Of a stretch of DNA of 36,161 nt, positions 9,601 through 15,272 are shown piece after piece; positions within the stretch are counted from its first letter, which is position 1; each line of letters opens with the position of its first letter. Where the stretch lies: contig JAFTOZ010000001.1 of the NCBI GenBank assembly GCA_017463565.1, positions 1-36,161 on the forward strand. The letters run 5' to 3'. The notes beneath the pieces were generated by a model, which saw nothing but the letters and a program-made list of their open reading frames with translations, made no database searches and had not been told where the DNA came from. Made by a program: the position numbers and the translations under genes. Source of the DNA: Clostridia bacterium. Its GTDB lineage: Bacteria > Bacillota > Clostridia > Christensenellales > CAG-1252.

Positions 9601-12600
9601 GGCAAGCATTGCTCCGTATGCGACACCGTTTTGGTGGCACAACAGGTATTGCCTGCACTTGGCCACACCGAAGTTATCATTCCCGGCACCGCTGCAAGTT
9701 GCACCGCAACCGGTTTGACGGAGGGCGTGAAGTGTTCCGTTTGTAACGTTGTGATTACCGCCCAGACGGTTATTCCTGCTCTCGATCATACTGAAGCGGT
9801 TGACGTTGCCGTTGCGCCTACTTGTACCGCAACCGGCTTGACCGCAGGCAAACATTGCTCTGTTTGTGGCGAGATTTTGGTTGCACAAACGGTGGTACCT
9901 GCTCTTGGCCATACCGAGGTAATCGACGTGGCCGTCGCACCTACCTGCACTGCAACCGGTTTGACGGAAGGCAAGCATTGTTCCGTATGTAACGCCGTAT
10001 TGGTGGCACAGGAAGTTGTTTCTTCGCTTGGCCACACCGTCGTTGCCGATGCCGCCGTTCCTGCCACTTGTACCGCAACCGGTCTGACCGCAGGTATCCA
10101 TTGCTCTGTTTGCGAGGAAGTGTTGGTCGCCCAAGAAGTGGTTCCTGCCAAGGGTCACGACAAGGTGCAACACGAAGCCCTTGCCGCCACCTGCACGACC
10201 GCAGGCCACAATGCATACGAAACCTGCTCGCGTTGCGACTATAGCACTTACGAAGAAATTTCCGCTCTGGGTCACAGCTACAACGAGGTTGGCCTTTGCC
10301 CTGCTTGCGGCCTGAAAGATCCCAGTCTGTGCACCCACCCCGTCATCACTCACGTGCCTGCGGTAGAGGCTACCTGTACGGCAAACGGTCATCTGGAATA
10401 TTGGGTCTGCGAGGGTTGCCAAGTGATTTATAAAGACGAAGCGCACACGCAAGAGACCACCTTGGCGGAGTTGAACGTACCCGCCACGGGTCACACCGAA
10501 GTGGTAGACGTAGCCGTTGCGCCCACCTGTACTGCCACGGGTCTGACCGAGGGCAAGCATTGCTCCGTATGTAACGCTATTTTGGTGGAGCAGGAGACCG
10601 TGTCTGCTTTGGGTCATCGCCACACCGCTACCGTGACGCAACCCACCTGTACTGCCGTTGGCTACACCACCTACACCTGCCATTGCGGTGATACCTATAC
10701 CGACAACGAGGTTGACGCACTTGGCCACACCGAGGTTGTGGACGCTGCCGTTGCCCCCACCTGTACCGCAACCGGTTTGACAGAAGGCAAACATTGTTCC
10801 GTCTGCGGCGAAGTATTGGTCGCACAAGACGTTATTGACGAACTGGGCCATACCGAGGTTATTGATATTGCCGTTGCCGCAACTTGTACCGCTACCGGTT
10901 TGACCGAAGGTAAGCATTGCTCCGTTTGCGACGAGGTTTTGGTGGCGCAAGCAGAAGTGCCTGCACTTGGACATACGGTTGTATTGGACGAGGCAGTTGC
11001 CCCCACTTGTACCGCCACCGGCCTGACTGCAGGTCGCCATTGCTCCGTCTGTGGCGAGGTGCTGAAAGCCCAAGAAGAAGTGCCTGCACTTGGCCATACC
11101 GAGGTGGTCGATGGGGCCGTTGAATCTACCTGCACCGCAACCGGTCTGACGGAGGGCAAGCATTGTTCTGTTTGTAACGCCGTATTGGTGGCGCAAGAGG
11201 TTGTGCCCACCAAGGCACACACCGAGAGTGAGTGGATTATCGACGAAGATTCCACCTGCACCGTGGCTGGTAGCAAGCACAAAGAATGTACCGTCTGCCA
11301 TACCCAATTGGCAGAGGAAGAGATCGCACCCAAGGGTCATATCGAGGGAGAGTGGATTGTTGATGAAAACGCTACCTGCTCCGATGTCGGCAGCAAGCAC
11401 ACCGCTTGTACCGTTTGTGGCGTAACCCTCAACACCGCCGAGATTGAAAAATTGCCTCATACCGAAGTATTGGACGAGGCAGTTGCACCCACTTGTACCG
11501 AAACCGGTTTGACGGAGGGCAAGCATTGCTCCGTTTGTGGCGAAGTTTTGGTGGCACAAGAAGAGGTTGCCGCTACCGGTCATACCGAAGAAATCATTCC
11601 TGCAGTAGAGGCTACCTGCACTGCAACCGGCTTGAGTGAAGGCAAGAAGTGTTCCGTTTGCGACACCGTATTGGTGGAACAAGAGGTTGTACCCACCAAG
11701 GCGCACACCGAGGGCGAGTGGATTATCGACGAAGATTCCACCTGCACCGTGGCTGGTAGCAAGCACAAAGAATGTACCGTCTGCCATACCCAATTGGCAG
11801 AGGAAGATATCGCACCCAAGGGTCATACCGAGGGAGAGTGGATTGTTGATGAAAACGCTACCTGTTCCAATGTCGGCAGCAAGCACATCGCTTGTACCGT
11901 TTGTGGCGTAACCCTCAACACCGCCGAGATTGAGAAGCTGCCTCATACCGAAGTGGTGGACGAGGCAGTTGCGCCTACTTGTACCGAAACCGGTCTGACC
12001 GAGGGCAAGCATTGCTCCGTCTGTGGGGAGGTGCTGGAAGCGCAAGAAACCGTAGCGGCACTTGGGCATACCGAAGTTGTAGACGAGGCAGTTGCGCCCA
12101 CTTGTACCGTAACCGGTTTGACGGAGGGCAAGCATTGCTCCGTTTGCGACACCGTATTGGTGGCACAAGAAGAGGTTGCCGCTACCGGCCATACCGAAGA
12201 AATCATTCCTGCAGTAGAAGCCACCTGCACCGCCACCGGCTTGACCGCAGGTAAGAAGTGTTCCGTTTGCGACACCGTATTGGTGGCACAAGAGGTTGTA
12301 CCCACCAAGGCGCACACCGAGAGCGAGTGGATTATCGATGAAGATTCCACCTGTACCGAGGCTGGTAGCAAGCACAAAGAATGTACCGTTTGCCATACCA
12401 AACTGGCAGAAGAAGAGATCGCACCCAAGGGTCATACCGAGAGTGAGTGGATTGTTGACGAAGATTCCACCTGTACCGAGGTTGGTAGCAAGCACAAAGA
12501 ATGTACCGTCTGCCATACCCAATTGGCAGAAGAAGAGATTGCACCCAAGGGGCATACCGAAAGCGATTGGATTGTAGTGGCCGATCCTACCTGTACGGTA

Positions 12601-14070
12601 ACGGGTCTGAAGTACACCGAATGCACCGTCTGCGGCGAGGAAATGGATTTGGCTGAAATTCCCACCGTTCCCCATGTAGAGAGTGATTGGATCATCGACG
12701 AGGACGCCACCTGCACCGAGGACGGTATCAAGCATACCGAATGTACTGCTTGTGGCTACGAGTTCAAGATCGAATTAATTGCACCCACAGGCCACGTGGA
12801 GGGCGAGTGGATTATTGATGCAGAGCCTACCTGCGACGTGACGGGTATCAAGCACACCGAATGTAGCGTTTGCGGTGGGGACGTATCCATTGAGGAAATT
12901 CCTGCTCTCGGCCACGTAGAAAGTGGTTGGATTGTAGACACAGCCGCTACCTGCACCGAAGAAGGTCTGAAGCACACCGAATGCACCGTGTGCCACGAGC
13001 AACTGAATGTGGAAGTGTTGGATGCGCTTGGCCATACCGAAGTGGTAGATCCTGCCGTTGCCGCTACCTGCACCACAACGGGTCTTACCGAGGGCAAGCA
13101 TTGCTCTGTTTGCGAAGAGGTTTTGGTTGCTCAAACTGTGGTTGCCGCACTTGGTCACACCGAAGTGATAGACAAGGCAGTACCTGCTACTTGTACCGCA
13201 ACAGGACTTACCGAGGGCAAGCATTGCTCTGTATGTGAAGAAGTTTTGGTAGCGCAGACCGTGGTCTCCGCACTTGGCCATACCGAGGAAGAGATTCCTG
13301 CCGTTGCTGCTACTTGTACCGAGTCCGGTTTGACGGCAGGTAGCAAGTGTTCGGTATGTCAGGAGGTTTTGGAGGCACAAACGGTGGTATCTGCTACCGG
13401 CCATACCGAAGTGGTAGATCCTGCCGTTGCCGCTACCTGCACCGCAACGGGTCTTTCTGAGGGCAAACATTGTTCCGTTTGCGAAGAGGTCTTGGTTGCT
13501 CAAACCGTGGTTGCTGCACTTGGCCACACCGAGGTGGTAGACAAAGCAGTATCTGCTACTTGCACCGCAACGGGTCTTACCGAAGGTAAGCATTGCTCCG
13601 TCTGTGAGGAAATTTTGGTTGCCCAAATTCCCACCGAAAAGGTTCCCCATACGTTTGGCGATTGGATCGTCAGCACGCAACCCACCACCACCGCCAAAGG
13701 CGAAGAACGCCGCACCTGCTCCGTATGTGGCGAGGTGGAAACGAGAGAAACACAACTCTCTGCTGGCGCTGTCGAATTTGCCTCTACTGCAAACTCTATT
13801 CTTTTGGGAGAGGGCAAGAAGGCAGAATTGGCAGAGATGATTGATTGTATGGAATTGTACGGTAGTCTGTCTGCAGAGGAAAAGCTGGTGTTTGCCGAGG
13901 AGTATCAATCTTTGGTGGATAAGGTTGCCGCCTACAACGCCGAATTGCAAGCCACGGCTAAGAACCAGAATGTTGTCAAGGGTGCCTTGATTGGTGTTGC
14001 CGCAGCCGTCGCTCTTGCGGGTATCGGTATCTTGATCTGGCGCCTCAAGGTAAAGCGTAAGAAGAGCTAA
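3607..14070 (+). CDS. Giant cell-surface Endonuclease I-type nuclease with ~62-module Cys/His stalk, 3487 aa
   Basis: A signal peptide (cleavage near VYA-AEG, residues 41-45) precedes an Endonuclease I domain at about 50-295. Its motifs are REHVWP (114-119, His-Me finger histidine), DGHHLRP (135-141), Asn145/Asn147, the helix RGQTARILMY, and RNPFIDHPE (257-265). Next are a Big_2 Ig-like domain (about 300-375) and a Big_3-like domain (about 380-465). Three beta-sandwich inserts follow at about 467-605, 797-948 and 1163-1327. Around and after them run about 62 Cys/His modules, continuous from about residue 1328 to 3390. The C-terminus is a coiled, charged segment, one membrane helix (about 3455-3478) and the basic tail KVKRKKS. 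There is no LPXTG. The expected role is metal-dependent DNA or RNA cleavage at the cell surface; the stalk role is unknown. It has its own promoter and terminator. The reading frame is intact throughout despite the repeats. Confidence 0.92.
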   Translation: MFTRKANKTSFVAIILAVILICGLVASLLGLSLGNTPSTVYAAEGNYYDSIDTDLRGDALRAQIASLITSTHHTNPSYSAGLAALFEVSDINPNTGKVIQFYTGTETNGFTGNREHVWPKNGGKAFPAESEAGSDGHHLRPCDNNLNSARSSLSFGEVDQTSGNLVQENGSSSYKSLCYKTSEYFYPGEGFRGQTARILMYVQTRWGDDYNLSFVLGAGSNKTIGDIETLMKWHIQEPPTEQEMYRNEKVAEYQGNRNPFIDHPEYAEMIYCHDGESYNDELQAVVETYGSYLADPTPIESLYVSPSTVTLTVGAQAVLEVTPYPTNASSKVTWTTSNSAVATVSNGYVNAVGNGVATITATSVENPSITATTTITVKTLTALSISGSATKTTYYEGDPFDPTGLTVVGTYSDGTTETIDNSLCQWLDSTTNEALLSKGSTSVICKMADVGATYSGITVKASLGGTLVISRSCFKDESAYAWHAWTSGTITGSAFIYADTKSAMQFNPSKDACHIYNDLPLLGGIKTVTVNMLADKTERVWELYTSSEPFSQSEDFSSGTSHGQQTVTTSGVTWTVNTTDKYFALVGVGSSGASYLETITIQYGSSEPDCEHQLGSWIAEIPATCTQEGTKGHYTCSLCASTFDSNEVLMDDLVIAKLPHTEVVDAAVSATCTVTGLTEGKHCSVCDEILVAQVTVPLAAHKDDNVDQKCDVCGTDVIICAHETNKEVGMNLTPAVDSTCTEAGKLAYYTCANCADRYAYINTVWTKITADSQLVVAAKGHSFADGTCSVCGAAEPAISEIEFTFGDNGAAGHKDGSAMSANTSYTSGGYTLEIVPGEKIYSGAFDALGNSALKLGTSSAVGSFSFTVPNDVVQVIIYVAQYKANTTKISVNSGATQTITTASDSGAYTAVEVDTSSNKTVNFTTVSGGARAMIDKIVYVLGAPHEHAWDEGEITTTATCTVPGVKTYTCSCGETKTEAIAALGHTVEAILGTPATCTEAGKTDGEKCSVCGEILTAQTEIPATGHKDGNADNECDGCGTAMVVCDHANKKEEGMNLTPAVDSTCTEAGKLAYYTCDFCSEKYAYINTVWTKIESESQLVDPALGHAEQALPGKAATCTESGLTAGVKCSVCDEILTAQTVIPANGHTYVDGTCSVCGEAKPAVQNVTYDMVTNFGTYGSTWNNSYVSRTIQSTDLGSGLPAATIVLSNANKQTQTITDRPVICSKGTVQYVTLTLTEEGKSISAVTFHLQQWTSKVMKDIHIEYQNSEGTWVSCSDVITTPADLSGNIAVAGVTAVRLSYTSSTSSNTQIGLTGISIAFASAGGEGSHEHAWGEGEVTTQPTCTAEGERTYTCSCGETKTEPVEAKGHTQVTLPAVEATCTSTGLTAGSKCSVCNTVLSAQAVVPMTAHTEGDWIVDDEATCTQDGIKHTECTVCGAEMNVELIAPLGHTEGEWIIDAEPTCTVTGLKHTVCTVCGEDVRLEEIPVVAHSESEWKILVDATCTEAGLRYKDCTVCGADVAEEDIAPKGHTEVVDAAVAPTCTAPGVSAGKHCSVCNEILVAQEAVPALGHAEQIIPGTAATCTSTGLTAGVKCSVCDTVLTAQTIIPIAEHTVVVDEAVAPTCTATGLTEGKHCSVCNEVLLAQEVVPALGHTEAIDKAVAATCTATGLTEGKHCSVCGVVLKAQETVAALGHSEVVDEAVPATCTATGLTEGKHCSVCSVVLVAQAPVAALGHTEVIDVAVPATCTTPGVTAGKHCSVCNTVLVEQESVPALGHTEVAIPGTAATCTATGLTAGVKCSVCDIVLTAQTVIPALGHTEETIPAVPATCTATGLTAGTKCSVCGVVLSAQEVVPMMAHTESDWIIDKESSCTLEGSKHKECTVCHTKLAEEVIEKLPHTEGGWIVDKAATCTKDGAKHTECTVCGTTINSATIDKLGHTEVVDVAVAPTCTATGKTAGKHCSVCSVVLVAQETVAALGHTEVVDEAVAPTCTATGLMQGKHCSVCDTVLVAQQVLPALGHTEVIIPGTAASCTATGLTEGVKCSVCNVVITAQTVIPALDHTEAVDVAVAPTCTATGLTAGKHCSVCGEILVAQTVVPALGHTEVIDVAVAPTCTATGLTEGKHCSVCNAVLVAQEVVSSLGHTVVADAAVPATCTATGLTAGIHCSVCEEVLVAQEVVPAKGHDKVQHEALAATCTTAGHNAYETCSRCDYSTYEEISALGHSYNEVGLCPACGLKDPSLCTHPVITHVPAVEATCTANGHLEYWVCEGCQVIYKDEAHTQETTLAELNVPATGHTEVVDVAVAPTCTATGLTEGKHCSVCNAILVEQETVSALGHRHTATVTQPTCTAVGYTTYTCHCGDTYTDNEVDALGHTEVVDAAVAPTCTATGLTEGKHCSVCGEVLVAQDVIDELGHTEVIDIAVAATCTATGLTEGKHCSVCDEVLVAQAEVPALGHTVVLDEAVAPTCTATGLTAGRHCSVCGEVLKAQEEVPALGHTEVVDGAVESTCTATGLTEGKHCSVCNAVLVAQEVVPTKAHTESEWIIDEDSTCTVAGSKHKECTVCHTQLAEEEIAPKGHIEGEWIVDENATCSDVGSKHTACTVCGVTLNTAEIEKLPHTEVLDEAVAPTCTETGLTEGKHCSVCGEVLVAQEEVAATGHTEEIIPAVEATCTATGLSEGKKCSVCDTVLVEQEVVPTKAHTEGEWIIDEDSTCTVAGSKHKECTVCHTQLAEEDIAPKGHTEGEWIVDENATCSNVGSKHIACTVCGVTLNTAEIEKLPHTEVVDEAVAPTCTETGLTEGKHCSVCGEVLEAQETVAALGHTEVVDEAVAPTCTVTGLTEGKHCSVCDTVLVAQEEVAATGHTEEIIPAVEATCTATGLTAGKKCSVCDTVLVAQEVVPTKAHTESEWIIDEDSTCTEAGSKHKECTVCHTKLAEEEIAPKGHTESEWIVDEDSTCTEVGSKHKECTVCHTQLAEEEIAPKGHTESDWIVVADPTCTVTGLKYTECTVCGEEMDLAEIPTVPHVESDWIIDEDATCTEDGIKHTECTACGYEFKIELIAPTGHVEGEWIIDAEPTCDVTGIKHTECSVCGGDVSIEEIPALGHVESGWIVDTAATCTEEGLKHTECTVCHEQLNVEVLDALGHTEVVDPAVAATCTTTGLTEGKHCSVCEEVLVAQTVVAALGHTEVIDKAVPATCTATGLTEGKHCSVCEEVLVAQTVVSALGHTEEEIPAVAATCTESGLTAGSKCSVCQEVLEAQTVVSATGHTEVVDPAVAATCTATGLSEGKHCSVCEEVLVAQTVVAALGHTEVVDKAVSATCTATGLTEGKHCSVCEEILVAQIPTEKVPHTFGDWIVSTQPTTTAKGEERRTCSVCGEVETRETQLSAGAVEFASTANSILLGEGKKAELAEMIDCMELYGSLSAEEKLVFAEEYQSLVDKVAAYNAELQATAKNQNVVKGALIGVAAAVALAGIGILIWRLKVKRKKS
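5434..13776 (+). repeat. Array of ~62 Cys/His protein modules (mostly 120 or 123 bp units)
   Basis: There are two main module types. The 41-residue type starts HTEVVD, contains PTCTATGLTEGKHCSVC, and has His1, Cys13, Cys24 and Cys27. The 40-residue type starts HTEGEWIVD, contains GSKH-x-x-CTVC, and has His1, Cys14, Cys24 and Cys27. Minor types include a short HKDxNxDxxCDxCG unit and a longer unit beginning CAHETNKE or CDHANKKE. The count of about 62 is by eye from the translation. From about 7590 to 13760 the modules run without interruption. Codon choices vary between copies, so most copies are old; some blocks are nearly identical at DNA level. Confidence 0.9.
11218..12312 (+). repeat. Recent segmental duplication inside the Cys/His array
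   Basis: Block A (11218-11703, four modules, 486 bp) is followed directly by block B (11704-12312, five modules, 609 bp). The first 280 bp or so of the two are almost identical base for base, and the last modules match again (HTEEIIPAVEATC types). Block B has one additional HTEVVD-type module. A third partial copy of the block start follows at 12313. All steps are whole modules, so the frame is kept. Confidence 0.85.
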
Positions 14071-14098
14071 TTCCCCAAGGAAAGCCGTTTTGCAAAAC

Positions 14099-14128
14099 AA
14101 AAAGCCGTATCGCAAGGTACGGCTTTTT
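14099..14128. terminator. Bidirectional intrinsic terminator
   Basis: AAAAAGCCGTA (14099-14109) pairs with TACGGCTTTTT (14118-14128) around an 8-nt loop. It lies between the convergent giant nuclease gene and the alpha/beta hydrolase gene. The A-run and T-run allow it to work in both directions. Confidence 0.88.
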
Positions 14129-14150
14129 CTGTGCAAAATCAGTTTTTCTT

Positions 14151-15041
14151 CTATGTTTCTATGGCTTTTTGGACAAACTCACGGATAGCACTCTGGAAAA
14201 GTTCGGTCTGTTTATACATACCGTTGCCGTGGTTGCACCCGGGCAGAATCACCACCTCGGTTGGCTGAGGATTTTGCGCCTTCAACTCCTCGAAAAACCC
14301 CTCATAATGCTCATTGCTACCTGCGGCAAGCAATAGGGGATATTTGGCATTTGCCACCGCAGCACCCACCGAAACCGTTTGTGGGTCTATGCCAAACGTG
14401 CGTTTGTATTTTTTGATACAAGCCGCCAAAAGTTTTTGCGGATGGGGGAGACCTTGCTCCCGAATCACGTTCTCAAAAAAGCGGCACATGCCGTCGCTTG
14501 GCGCATCTGCAATCACGCACGCCACACCGGGCAGTTCCTTTTCCAACGTAAGCAGGGCAATACCGCCGCCCATGCTCAACCCATGCACGATCACCTTTCC
14601 ATCGGGGTGAGTGCGGTTGATTTCTTCAATCCACACCGCCGTATCCTTTGCTTCCATAGGGCCAAAGGAAATATACTTGCCCTGGCTTTTGCCGTGCGCT
14701 CTTTGGTAGGGGATCAGCACGTTATACCCCAAGGAATGGTAGAACAACCCAGGGAATGCCCACTCTCTTTCGGCATGGCTCGTGTAGCCGTGTATGCATA
14801 CCACCGTCACGTTGCTATCCGCACCGCCGGGATAGTACACCCCACGTAGGGTCAGGCCGTCATTTGAGTGCACCTGCCATTCCTCGTGCGGCAGGGTCTG
14901 GATTTCTGCAAGAGAATCGTGCACCTTTTGGATGGTATCGTACCAGGAATCCGTCTTTGGCACCATCTTATATGCCTGCGAAATGTCGGGTCTTCCCAGC
15001 AGTTTTTGAAAAATCACGTTGGCTATTATGCTCTCAAACAT
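14151..15041 (-). CDS. Alpha/beta hydrolase (serine esterase/lipase-like), 297 aa
   Basis: The alpha/beta hydrolase fold shows an oxyanion segment CIHGYTSH, then the nucleophile elbow GLSMGGG with its Ser. Toward the C-terminus is a likely Asp region, and a histidine in the motif PGCNHGNG. The substrate is not predictable; many relatives act as esterases or peptidases on small substrates. A weakly hydrophobic N-terminus (MFESIIANVIF) could be a peripheral membrane helix, but there is no clear signal peptide. I choose the ATG at 15041 because GAGGGAG lies eight bases upstream; ATG 15047 sits too close to it, and the longest frame (15080) starts upstream of the -10 box. It appears to be a single-gene unit, convergent with the giant nuclease gene. 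Confidence 0.82.
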   Translation of the reverse strand: MFESIIANVIFQKLLGRPDISQAYKMVPKTDSWYDTIQKVHDSLAEIQTLPHEEWQVHSNDGLTLRGVYYPGGADSNVTVVCIHGYTSHAEREWAFPGLFYHSLGYNVLIPYQRAHGKSQGKYISFGPMEAKDTAVWIEEINRTHPDGKVIVHGLSMGGGIALLTLEKELPGVACVIADAPSDGMCRFFENVIREQGLPHPQKLLAACIKKYKRTFGIDPQTVSVGAAVANAKYPLLLAAGSNEHYEGFFEELKAQNPQPTEVVILPGCNHGNGMYKQTELFQSAIREFVQKAIET

Positions 15042-15070
15042 ACGCATTTCTCCCTCGATTGGATATCCCC

Positions 15071-15100
15071 AGTATAGCACGTCTGCCCATTTTTGCGCAA
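15071..15100 (-). promoter_or_regulatory. Probable promoter for the alpha/beta hydrolase
   Basis: On the minus strand, TTGCGC (15100-15095), an 18-bp spacer, and TATACT (15076-15071). It gives a start site near 15064 and agrees with translation from 15041. The -35 is weak. Confidence 0.5.
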
Positions 15101-15164
15101 CCGTCGCACCTCAAAATCCTCTCGCACGCGCCCTCTTGCGCGCGCATTTTTTTTGTGCTATGTC

Positions 15165-15194
15165 TTGACAACGCCGCTTTTAGATGCCTATAAT
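15165..15194 (+). promoter_or_regulatory. Consensus sigma-A promoter for the LRR/InlB-repeat lipoprotein
   Basis: Perfect TTGACA (15165-15170), 18-bp spacer, perfect TATAAT (15189-15194). It lies about 80 nt upstream of the ATG at 15273, which shows that the open frame from 15093 to 15272 is not translated. It diverges from the hydrolase promoter, with about 65 bp between the -35 boxes. Confidence 0.85.
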
Positions 15195-15272
15195 AAGATG
15201 TACCATTATATTCTTTGGTACAGACAGCATAGACTCACTTCACGAGATGATTACGAAAAAGGAGTAACGCGT

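Noticed and set aside
8614-12735. A 1373-codon open frame on the minus strand inside the giant nuclease gene, with other long antisense frames at 7204-8565 and 12775-14136.
   Set aside because: They are mirror images of the Cys/His repeat: the regular codons of the modules rarely give stops on the opposite strand. They have no ribosome binding site, signal or family motif.
5434-13776. A CRISPR array or non-coding satellite, suggested by regular 120-123 bp spacing.
   Set aside because: The repeats are in one continuous reading frame with silent changes between copies, so they are protein modules.
13980-14070. An LPXTG-type sortase signal at the end of the giant nuclease.
   Set aside because: The helix and basic tail are there, but no LPxTG-like motif precedes them; the same holds for the 2646-aa protein.
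15121-15158. A GC-rich near-palindrome followed by eight Ts, as a terminator.
   Set aside because: The stem has a mismatch and no plus-strand gene ends upstream of it; it lies between two divergent promoters.
15093-15272. An N-terminal extension of the 2141-aa lipoprotein by 60 codons.
   Set aside because: The frame runs through a consensus promoter, and the signal peptide plus ribosome binding site place the start at 15273.
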